A stretch of DNA of 64,000 bases, from assembly GCA_023954375.1 (NCBI GenBank), contig JAMLIC010000014.1, forward strand, positions 62,001-126,000, given 5' to 3'. Positions 15,662 to 23,192 of the stretch are shown here, piece after piece. This DNA comes from Planctomycetota bacterium (GTDB lineage: Bacteria > Planctomycetota > J058). The notes below the pieces were generated by a model. That model was given only the letters and a program-made list of their open reading frames with translations, was not told the origin of the DNA and ran no database searches. Both the position numbers and the translations under genes were made by a program. Within the stretch, counting starts at the first letter, position 1. Every line of letters begins with the position of its first letter.

Positions 15662-16161
15662 TCCCCACGACCCCGCTGATGATCGTCGCCGCGCTCGCGC
15701 TCCTCGTGGCGCTGCGCGTGGGCGCCGCCGCGCGCGCGGCGCTCGGGCGGTTCGCGCTCGCGGCCCCGCTCCTCGTGGCGGGGCTCGCGGCCGCGGCCCT
15801 GGCCAGCTCCTCGAGCAGCCTGTTCGTCGGGGGCCCGCAGCGCCTGCCCGTGGTCGTCACCTTCCCCGACGTCGCCATGGTCACGACCGCCTCGCGGCTG
15901 GCGATCGACGACACGTCCCACGGCCTCGGGGGCAAGCGGGGCGCGGTCTACCACCTGGCCGTGGCCGGCAACGACGTCCACGTCCTCGTGCGGATCCAGG
16001 CGGTCGGGCACGGCCTCTTCGTCGACGTCGTCGCCACGGAGTCGCTCCCCGAGCTCGAGGCCGCGGCCGCGGCGCTGGACCTCGCCGGCCTCGCGCCAGG
16101 CCACCCCGCGCCAGCGGCGGACGCCTGCGACGAGGCCGTGCTCACGGAGGCCGGCGGCTAG
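15658..16161 (+). CDS. Membrane-anchored phage protein, 167 aa
   Basis: GTGA overlap with the capsid gene. Residues 5-22 (PLMIVAALALLVALRVGAA) and 30-52 (LAAPLLVAGLAAAALASSSSS) are hydrophobic helices. The remainder (VVVTFPDVAMVTTASRLAIDD.., VYHLAVAGNDVHVLVRIQ) is a beta-rich domain. A membrane protein in the head module is unusual; it could act in infection or superinfection exclusion, or the hydrophobic stretches may be buried. No family is recognised. Confidence 0.55.
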   Translation: MIPTTPLMIVAALALLVALRVGAAARAALGRFALAAPLLVAGLAAAALASSSSSLFVGGPQRLPVVVTFPDVAMVTTASRLAIDDTSHGLGGKRGAVYHLAVAGNDVHVLVRIQAVGHGLFVDVVATESLPELEAAAAALDLAGLAPGHPAPAADACDEAVLTEAGG

Positions 16162-16191
16162 CCACAGGTCCTGCACTTCCAGGGGAGGCCC

Positions 16192-16512
16192 GTGAACTTC
16201 TTCGACCTGCTCTCGGGGCGCGCCTTCGACGCCACGGCCCACGTCATGGGCTTCGCGGCCGAGTACGTGCACGCCGACACGGGAGAGGCCAAGCAGCTCC
16301 GGGTCCTCCCCGACGAGTTCGTCGGCGCGATCGACGACAACCGCCGCGCGCTGTTCACGGTCCGCGACACCGACTTCCCCGCCGAGAAGCCCGCGCGCGG
16401 CGACTGGTTCGTGCTCGAGGGCAAGACGGAGCGCTGGTACGTGGTCAACCTCCGCCAGTCGCTCGCGGGTGACTGGGAGCTGCGGACCGAAGGCCGCATC
16501 GAGCACCTGTGA
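16192..16512 (+). CDS. Head-tail joining protein candidate, 106 aa
   Basis: GTG after GGGGAGG. It opens MNFFDLLSGRAFDATAHVMGFAAEYV and is a small beta barrel by appearance (ALFTVRDTDFP...GDWFVLEGKTERWYVVNLRQS), like the FII/gp10-type head-tail stoppers that follow capsid genes in lambdoid phages. Position and length support this; sequence similarity is only by pattern. ATGA-type overlap with the next gene. Confidence 0.6.
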   Translation: MNFFDLLSGRAFDATAHVMGFAAEYVHADTGEAKQLRVLPDEFVGAIDDNRRALFTVRDTDFPAEKPARGDWFVLEGKTERWYVVNLRQSLAGDWELRTEGRIEHL

Positions 16513-18089
16513 GCGGGCCGCAGCCGAGCTGGACGTCGATCTGGGAGCAGGCCGCGCTGGCGCTCCACCCCCTCGACGCGCTCCGGCGCTTCGGCGGGCG
16601 CAACACGGTCAACTGGGCCGACCTCGAGGCCGCCCTCACGACCGGCCTGAACGGGGTCTACACCCCCGGCCTGCTCGGCGTGATCGTCACGGCCCGCCAG
16701 CAGCTCGCCGCGCCGGTGTCCCGGGAGACCCTCCAGGACGCCTGGCGCCCCGTGCTCCAGGAGCTCTGCCGCGCCGCCGGCCTCCAGGCGCTCAACGTCG
16801 GCCGCGACCTCGACATGCTCGAGGCCGTCCGGCAGTTCATGGTCGACCACGACCACACGCTCGAGCCGCGCGCCCTGACCTACGCCACGCCGACGCCCGC
16901 CGGCGGGAACGCCGGCAACGGGGTCCTCCTGCGCTGCACGGTCGACAAGGACGGCCACCCCCTGCCCACGGCCGCGGAGGCCAAGCTCGCCCGCTGCCGC
17001 CTCGACGCCACCAGCGGCACGCGGCAGCACGCCGAGACCCTGCGCCTCACCGGCTCCCCGCGCGCGCAGGACAACCTCGTGCTCGAGGGGACGGCGTTCG
17101 AGGAGGAGCTGTCCGCCGCGCACCCGGTCACGACGCGGCTCGTCCGCAACCCCTCCTGGGACCAGAACGACGCCACGGGCGACAACCACCAGCCCGCCAC
17201 CGCCACCTCGATCACGGGCTGGGTCCTCAGCGACCCCGCCGCGTTCCGCCTGCGCACGGGCAGCGGGCGCACCTTCGGCGGCTACCCGGGCCAGCCGGCC
17301 ACCCCCTGGGGCCTCGAGCTCGTCGCCCCGGGCACGGCCTCGCAGGTGATCCACCAGCAGAGCCCGGGCACCGCGTTCGCCCAGGACCGCCCCTACCTGG
17401 CCGCCGTCCGGTTCCGGCGTCAGGGCAACGCCACCGGGAACCTGCACCTGGACCTGGGCGCCTCGAGCGTGAGCGCCTCGCTCGCGGCCGCGCCCAACGA
17501 CGCGTGGTCGCTCTTGGTCCTGACGCTCGACGCGCGCGCCTACTTCGAGCGCTTCAACGCGGCCGACCTCGCGGTGAAGGTCCGCTCGCCGGACCTCGCC
17601 GTCGGGACCGTCGTCGTCGACCAGCTCGTCGTCTGCCCGCTCGAGAACGTCGACGGCACCTTCTACGTCGCGCTCGCCGGCGACGTGCCGTTCCTGGTGG
17701 GCGACCGCTTCGAGTGGGAGGACGAGGAGGACCTCGACGCCGCCGGGATCCTCGCCCGGCTGCTCTGGCTCGCGCACGGCCGCGACGGCTGGCTCCCGTC
17801 CGCCCCCCCCGCGCAGCAGGTCACGGCCAGCGGCGGCCGCACGCTCACGTTCGCCCAGAGCACGAAGACGATCACCGCCTCGAGCGGGTCGTTCCCGGAC
17901 GACGGCTACCGCAAGGGCATGCGCCTGGTCGTGGCCGGCACGACGAGCAACAACGGCGTCTACCGCCTGGCCGACGTCGCCGCGCAGGTCCTCACCGTCG
18001 AGCAGGACCTGGTCGACGAGGGCCCGCTCAACGCGACGGCGACGCTCGACGCGACCGCGTCGATCCTCGACCCGGTGGACCCGGTGTGA
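16509..18089 (+). CDS. Large virion structural protein, 526 aa
   Basis: Residues 1-130 are helical (ALHPLDALRRFGGRNTVNWADLEAALTTGL), residues about 190-370 look like a jelly-roll/carbohydrate-binding beta sandwich (NPSWDQNDATGDN...GTASQVIHQQ...AVRFRRQGNATGNLHLDLG), and residues 440-520 form a small beta module (TLTFAQSTKTITASSGSFPDDGYRKGMRLVVAGT) often seen on tail proteins. It lies between head-tail joining and tail genes. Tail spike or tail-tube-associated are both possible. Confidence 0.6.
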   Translation: MSGPQPSWTSIWEQAALALHPLDALRRFGGRNTVNWADLEAALTTGLNGVYTPGLLGVIVTARQQLAAPVSRETLQDAWRPVLQELCRAAGLQALNVGRDLDMLEAVRQFMVDHDHTLEPRALTYATPTPAGGNAGNGVLLRCTVDKDGHPLPTAAEAKLARCRLDATSGTRQHAETLRLTGSPRAQDNLVLEGTAFEEELSAAHPVTTRLVRNPSWDQNDATGDNHQPATATSITGWVLSDPAAFRLRTGSGRTFGGYPGQPATPWGLELVAPGTASQVIHQQSPGTAFAQDRPYLAAVRFRRQGNATGNLHLDLGASSVSASLAAAPNDAWSLLVLTLDARAYFERFNAADLAVKVRSPDLAVGTVVVDQLVVCPLENVDGTFYVALAGDVPFLVGDRFEWEDEEDLDAAGILARLLWLAHGRDGWLPSAPPAQQVTASGGRTLTFAQSTKTITASSGSFPDDGYRKGMRLVVAGTTSNNGVYRLADVAAQVLTVEQDLVDEGPLNATATLDATASILDPVDPV

Positions 18090-18090
18090 C

Positions 18091-18717
18091 GTGGCCGCCG
18101 TCGACGTCAACCGATCGCTGTTCGTCACCGGCAAGCTCGCCTACGGGTGCACCGACCTGTCGGCCGAGTGGCCCCACGGCGGCACCGGCCTCGGCCTGAC
18201 GAGCACCGTCTTCTGGGCGCCGCCCGTGGGCGCGGTCCGCCTCACGGCCGAGGAGGACGGCGCCTCGCGCGCCGTGCTCTACACCGGCGGCGACGCGGTC
18301 CTCGGCGCGGTGGTCGAGAGCTGGGAGGACAGCGTCGCAGGCGGCGTCCTCTCGGCGCTGTTCCCGAACACGAGCCCGACCGGCGGCAACCCGGACCGCC
18401 TGCTGATCCGGTGGCCCGGGGCCGACGTGCCGGTCGGCGGGCTGCTGCCCAGCCTGGGCCCGCTTGTGTTCACGCCCCGGAACCACCGCGAGCACCCTGC
18501 CCTGGTCGTCTACGACGCGATCTGCCTGATCGAGGCGAGCGCCCAGCTCCGCCTGTCCGCCTACCGGTCGCTGTGGGTGCCCTGCCTGTTCCTCGGCCGG
18601 CCCGACGCGGCCGGCCGCGTCGCGCTCATGGGCCGCCTCGAGGACCTCGTGGGCGAGCTCGCACCGCCGCCCCCGCCGCCCCCCGACCCGGAACCGGAAC
18701 CGGAGCCGGATCCATGA
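18091..18717 (+). CDS. Virion protein with proline-rich tail, 208 aa
   Basis: GTG one base after the previous stop. Beta-rich throughout (LFVTGKLAYGCTDLSAEWPHGGTGLG, VYDAICLIEASAQLRLSAYRSLWVPCLFLGRP) and ending in PPPPPPPDPEPEPEPDP. Position and size would suit a tail-tube or tail-completion protein, without sequence proof. Overlaps the next gene by ATGA. Confidence 0.5.
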   Translation: MAAVDVNRSLFVTGKLAYGCTDLSAEWPHGGTGLGLTSTVFWAPPVGAVRLTAEEDGASRAVLYTGGDAVLGAVVESWEDSVAGGVLSALFPNTSPTGGNPDRLLIRWPGADVPVGGLLPSLGPLVFTPRNHREHPALVVYDAICLIEASAQLRLSAYRSLWVPCLFLGRPDAAGRVALMGRLEDLVGELAPPPPPPPDPEPEPEPDP

Positions 18718-19091
18718 GCCGACTGCTCGCGATCGCCGGCCTCGCAGACCTCGCCGGCGACCAGCTCGACGCGCTCGACGCGCGCGCGCGGGCGCTCGTC
18801 GTGCGACACCTGTCGGTGCACGCCCGCCACTTCCTCGAGGCCGGCGGCGTACCGTCGCTCGAGGAGTGGGCGGCGCTCACCCCGCTCGAGCGGAGCGCCT
18901 TCGTCGCGGCCGGCCGGACACTCCGGGTCGAGCAGGCCGTGAGGACGGGCCAGGCGTCCCGCGGCGAGCTCGCAGCCCTGCGGGTCCTGGGTGAGCTGGA
19001 CCAGGGGCGCGCCCACGACGAGGCGCTCCTCGAGGGCGCCGTCCGCGAGGTCTCCAGCGCCCTGCGGGCGGCGAGGGCGAGCCGTGACTAG
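18714..19091 (+). CDS. Helical tail-module protein, 125 aa
   Basis: ATGA start. Helical with DQLDALDARARALVVRHLSVHARHFLEAGGVPSLEEWAALTPLERSAF, resembling the small helical tail assembly chaperones that precede tape-measure genes. The next gene begins 8 bases before its stop, a spacing compatible with coupling; no slippery sequence was found. Confidence 0.5.
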   Translation: MSRLLAIAGLADLAGDQLDALDARARALVVRHLSVHARHFLEAGGVPSLEEWAALTPLERSAFVAAGRTLRVEQAVRTGQASRGELAALRVLGELDQGRAHDEALLEGAVREVSSALRAARASRD

Positions 19092-19764
19092 GGGGCGCGG
19101 GGGCGAGGACCTCGACGAGACCCTCCAGCGCCTCGTGTCGTCCCTCGGGGAGTTCGAGGCAGCGGTCGAGGACGCCACCGCCGCCCTGTCCGAGGTCGCC
19201 GAGGGCCCCGAGGGGGACGGCGCACCCACGGTCGGCGACGCCGGCGGCGGCGGGGGCGGCGGGCGCGGAGGCGCCCGAGGCGGCGCGCGGGTCCGCGGGA
19301 GCCGGCTCGGGGGCATGGCGCGTGGCGGCCTGATGGCCCTGGCCGGCATCGGCGCGGACAGCGTCGGGAACATGGTGACCACGGGCGACCTGGGGTCCGG
19401 CACGGCCGCCCGGGGCGCCGTCGACCTGATCGGCGCGATCCCCGGCCTCGGCCAGATCACCGGCATGCGCCAGACGAGCCAGACCCTCGACCGCGCGCAG
19501 GCCCGGGTCGGGGCGGTCACGGAGGACCTCGCCCGCTACGGGATCGAGGTCGACCCCGAGCTCCGCAGCGGGCTGGCCAAGACGGCTGTCGAGCAGGAGA
19601 AGCGGGTTCAGACGGAGCGCGGCCGGGTCGCGGCGGAGATCGGATCCTCCGACAACATCGGCGAGGCCATGCCGAACGCGATCGGCGAGGCGCTCTCCTC
19701 TCTCGACAGCACGCTCAAGCAGATCCTCGCGGCCGTCGGGCGCTTCACGGGCGGGGGCAACTGA
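19084..19764 (+). CDS. Possible short tape-measure or tail-interior protein, 226 aa
   Basis: GTG start inside the previous gene. A charged helical start (LDETLQRLVSSLGEFEAAVEDATAALSEV), a Gly/Arg-rich linker, a hydrophobic glycine-zipper segment (GGLMALAGIGADSVGNMV, GAVDLIGAIPGLGQITG) and a coiled-coil end. This order (coiled coils flanking a membrane-active segment) is that of tape measures, but the length is several times too short for a siphophage tail. No other candidate exists in the module. Confidence 0.5.
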   Translation: MTRGRGGEDLDETLQRLVSSLGEFEAAVEDATAALSEVAEGPEGDGAPTVGDAGGGGGGGRGGARGGARVRGSRLGGMARGGLMALAGIGADSVGNMVTTGDLGSGTAARGAVDLIGAIPGLGQITGMRQTSQTLDRAQARVGAVTEDLARYGIEVDPELRSGLAKTAVEQEKRVQTERGRVAAEIGSSDNIGEAMPNAIGEALSSLDSTLKQILAAVGRFTGGGN

Positions 19765-21155
19765 TGTCCCGCCTGATCGCGATCACCTATGCGGGCCTCA
19801 CCGTCGGCGCCGGCGGCGCGAGCGCCTACCACCTCACGGGCCGCTACCGCTTCCTCCACGACTACGAACGCGCGAGCGTGACGTTCGAGGTCGTCGTCCA
19901 GGACGACGACCCCGCCTCGTTCGTGGCTGCCGAGCAGGCGCTGCGCGACGCCTACCGCACCCCCGACCAGGCGCTCACGGTGGTCCTCGGCGCGACGTCG
20001 CGCCACGACTTCGACCCGGCCCTGAACACCGGCTTCAACGCCCGGGCGACCGCGCGCAAGCTCGCCGGCCAGGAGGACACCGCCCGCAGCGCGCGCTACG
20101 AGTGCGCGGTCGCGGTCGAGCTGCCGGCCTCCCTCTCCGGCCGGGCCGGGCGCAGGTCCTCGTCCGTCGACGTCGCGACGAGCCCGAGCGGCCGCCGGAC
20201 GGTGACGGTCGAGGGCGTCTACACCGCCCTGGCGAACGCGGCCGCCCGGGCCCAGTTCGCAGCGTCGATCAACGCCTACGCCGCCGGCGTCCTGTCCGGC
20301 CTCGGCGGCACGTGGGAGCTCGTCGGGACGCCCACGGAGCGCGCTGACGACCAGAACAAGGTCCTGCGCTTCACGCGCCGCTACGCGGAACTGCTCTACG
20401 ACCAGGCGCAGGGCACCCGCGACCACCCGGCGATCGTCGAGCCCCAGGTCACGTTCGCCCGCGGGCGCAACTCGGCGTCCTCGAGCGCCGCCCTCGGTCC
20501 GGCGCAGGCGCTCGTCCAGCTCGACGCCTCCTACTCCGCCTCGGTCCGGTTCGACCAGACGACCGACCTCGAGGACCTGTGGAGCAACGTCGTGCGGCCC
20601 TACGTGCTGGCCGAGGCCCGTCGACTGGCCGGCAGCACCGTCGTCGTGACGGCTGACCGGTTCAGCTTCGACCCCGACGAGAACGTCCTGAGCGGCAACC
20701 TCTCGCTCCTGGCCGACCCCGGCGCCGCGTTCTTCCAGGCCCGCGTGAGCCTGTCCGAGTCGATCGACGAGGGGATCGTGCTCAAGCCCGTGTGGGACGG
20801 GAACCCCTGGAGCCGCGATCGCTACGACGTGCCCAAGAGCGGCGTGCGCGTGCTCACTCGCACGACCCTCCGCCGGGCCCCGGGCGCCGCCGGCTACGAG
20901 GTCTCCGGCGATCGGGTCGTCTCCGACCACCCTGCCCCGCCCCAGTGGCGCGGGTGGATCGAGGTCCGCGACGCGCGGCGCGCGAGCTCCTGGCTCGAGG
21001 GCCTCCCGGGCGAGGACCTGCCGCTGCGCGCGAGCTCGACCAGCTACACCTACGTCCGCGCCGACGTGCGGTCCACCGGCGCGCGGGTGCCGACCAGCAC
21101 GCCGCCGGCCCCGCCGTCGAGCGACATGACGACCCGCGAGAGGCCGCGCACATGA
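19764..21155 (+). CDS. Tail protein with a domain duplicated elsewhere, 463 aa
   Basis: ATGA overlap. It opens MSRLIAITYAGLTVGAGG...YHLTGRYRFLHDYERASVTFEVVVQ, a beta-sandwich tail domain. Residues about 145-215 (RTVTVEGVYTAL..LGGTWELVGTP..NKVLRFTRRYAEL) are homologous to the small protein at 4290-4682, and residues 240-320 may be a third related stretch (QLDASYSASVRFDQ..LEDLW..VV). It probably forms part of the distal tail or baseplate. Confidence 0.65.
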   Translation: MSRLIAITYAGLTVGAGGASAYHLTGRYRFLHDYERASVTFEVVVQDDDPASFVAAEQALRDAYRTPDQALTVVLGATSRHDFDPALNTGFNARATARKLAGQEDTARSARYECAVAVELPASLSGRAGRRSSSVDVATSPSGRRTVTVEGVYTALANAAARAQFAASINAYAAGVLSGLGGTWELVGTPTERADDQNKVLRFTRRYAELLYDQAQGTRDHPAIVEPQVTFARGRNSASSSAALGPAQALVQLDASYSASVRFDQTTDLEDLWSNVVRPYVLAEARRLAGSTVVVTADRFSFDPDENVLSGNLSLLADPGAAFFQARVSLSESIDEGIVLKPVWDGNPWSRDRYDVPKSGVRVLTRTTLRRAPGAAGYEVSGDRVVSDHPAPPQWRGWIEVRDARRASSWLEGLPGEDLPLRASSTSYTYVRADVRSTGARVPTSTPPAPPSSDMTTRERPRT

Positions 21156-23191
21156 GCCGCACGCCGATCGTCACCTACGCAGGGCGCGTCCTCGGCGGCT
21201 CCTCCACGTTCGACTGGGAGTGGCGCGCCGGGACGACGCCCGTCGAGCGTGCCTTCACGCTGACGGCCTCGCGCGCCGAGGCGCTCCAGTCGCTGCTGGG
21301 GCAGCCCGCCACGCTGAAGATCGAGGGACCGCGGCGGACCCTGGCGATCGAGCAGGTCTACCTGCTCGAGATCCAGCCCGGCGACGATCCCCACACCCGC
21401 AGGATCCGGTTGGCCGACGGCCGCTGGCTCTGGCCGAAGACCTGGGTGGCCACCGCCTTCAACCTGCGCCGCACGAACGGGAACAGGTTCCTCGCCGGCG
21501 AGGGCCGGATCGAGGTCCAGCTCCTCCAGCCCGAGATCGAGTACGCGCGCTGGAGCCTCTACCCGCCTGAGGCGCCCACCAGGCCCTGGACCGCCAAGGA
21601 GGCGCTCGAGCGGGTGGTCACCCACGAGCTGGGCGCCCGGCTCGTCTGGGACGACCAGCCGGTCGAGGTCGAGCTCCAGGACCTCGAGGTCGACGACCAC
21701 GGCGCCGGGGCGATCGATCGGGTGCTCTCCTTCCTGCCCGGCTTCGACGTCTACCTCGACGCCGCCGGCGTCGTGCACGCCTTCGACGTCTACTCGGGGC
21801 GCGAGCGCGGCGTGTTCTCTCGCCTCCCTCCCCCGCAGACCGACGGCGGCTGGGCGGGGGTCGTCGATCGCCGCGCGCTTCGCCCGTCCAAGATCGTCGT
21901 CCTCTTCACCGTCGAGCAGGAGGTTCGCTTCGACTACGAGGAGCCCGGCTCGAGCGGGACGCGGACCCGCGGCGACGAGGACACGCCCAGCCTGACCAAC
22001 GTCGCTCCGCTGCCCGACGTCCATCTCGAGATCGACGGCCGCACGCTCGCGCGGTCGTCCTGGGTCGACCTGGAGAAGCTCTTCGCCGCATGGGGGCCGT
22101 TCGGGGTCTTCAACCGCCAGATCACCTTCGACCACCTGCGGACGCACGCGCTCAAGTACGGCTGGGCGGGCTTCGAGCAGGCCTGGGGCAACGATCCCCT
22201 GAAGCCCCCGGACCCGGTGCTCCTCCTGCGCGCCGGCACCGCCAATCAGGCCTGGCGCTCGACCTTCCGCATCGCCCGCTACTGGGTCCAGCGCGTGGCG
22301 AGCATCCGGCCCTACCGCGTGGGGATCGTGAACGTCGAGACCGGCGCCTACGCGCCGGCGGCGGTCTACACGGACTGGACGCGCCGCCCCAGCTACAAGG
22401 GCTTCGCGCGCTCCAACGACCCGAACCAGTCGCAGGGCTGGGCCGTGCGCGGCTACGCGGACGACCTCTCCTCGGCGGAGGCCGCGCCGGCGCGCGTCGA
22501 CGTCGTCGACCCCCACGCCGGGATCATCTCCGTCGCCTCGCAGCTCGACCCCTACGGCCTGTCGCAGGCCATGATCTTCGGCTACCCGCTCGAGGGCAGC
22601 CTCCCCAGCCAGGCGCTGGGCGAGGCGAACCGCACCGGCAAGGAGGTCTACGCCCGCTGGGACCAGGTCGTCGTGGAGCCCGGCTGGCGCATGGCCGTCG
22701 TGCTCACGGTGGTCCCCGCCTCCCCGAACACGACCGACCGCTTCTACAAGGTCGAGATCACCCCCGACAAGTCGATCGGCCCCTGCACCGGCCCGGTGGT
22801 CACCGCGCGCGTGTTCCCCGGCGTCATGACGGCGAGGTTCGCGTGGCGCGACGCGGAGCGCGAGCGGATCCTCGCCGCGATCCGCGGCGAGGGCCCCTGG
22901 TCGCCCGAGCTCCTGACGAACCCCGAGCTCGTCCAGGACGTGGCGAAGGCCACCGCCGAGCGGATCTGGGACACCCTGCGCGACCGCACGCTCGGCGCGC
23001 CGACCGTCGACATGGACCCGGCGATCTACCCCGCGGGCTCGATCACGGGCGTCCACCACGTCATGGCCGGGGGCGTCACGACGACGACGCTCGCCTTCGG
23101 CGCGGTCGCGCAGCCGGCCGACATCTGGCGCTACATGAACGCCTCCACCCGGCGCGCGATCATGCGCGTCCTCAACAACCCGGGGGCCTGA
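21152..23191 (+). CDS. Large tail/baseplate protein, 679 aa
   Basis: ATGA start. N-terminal PIVTYAGRVLGGSSTFDWEWRAGTTPVERAFTLTASRAEAL parallels the start of the previous tail protein. The long middle (VLSFLPGFDVYLDAAGVVHAFDVYSGRERG) resembles hub or late-control proteins. The C-terminus (DPAIYPAGSITGVHHVMAGGVTTTTLAFG) is beta-rich. A baseplate hub or tail tip is most likely. No enzymatic motif is visible. Confidence 0.6.
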   Translation: MSRTPIVTYAGRVLGGSSTFDWEWRAGTTPVERAFTLTASRAEALQSLLGQPATLKIEGPRRTLAIEQVYLLEIQPGDDPHTRRIRLADGRWLWPKTWVATAFNLRRTNGNRFLAGEGRIEVQLLQPEIEYARWSLYPPEAPTRPWTAKEALERVVTHELGARLVWDDQPVEVELQDLEVDDHGAGAIDRVLSFLPGFDVYLDAAGVVHAFDVYSGRERGVFSRLPPPQTDGGWAGVVDRRALRPSKIVVLFTVEQEVRFDYEEPGSSGTRTRGDEDTPSLTNVAPLPDVHLEIDGRTLARSSWVDLEKLFAAWGPFGVFNRQITFDHLRTHALKYGWAGFEQAWGNDPLKPPDPVLLLRAGTANQAWRSTFRIARYWVQRVASIRPYRVGIVNVETGAYAPAAVYTDWTRRPSYKGFARSNDPNQSQGWAVRGYADDLSSAEAAPARVDVVDPHAGIISVASQLDPYGLSQAMIFGYPLEGSLPSQALGEANRTGKEVYARWDQVVVEPGWRMAVVLTVVPASPNTTDRFYKVEITPDKSIGPCTGPVVTARVFPGVMTARFAWRDAERERILAAIRGEGPWSPELLTNPELVQDVAKATAERIWDTLRDRTLGAPTVDMDPAIYPAGSITGVHHVMAGGVTTTTLAFGAVAQPADIWRYMNASTRRAIMRVLNNPGA

Positions 23192-23192
23192 C

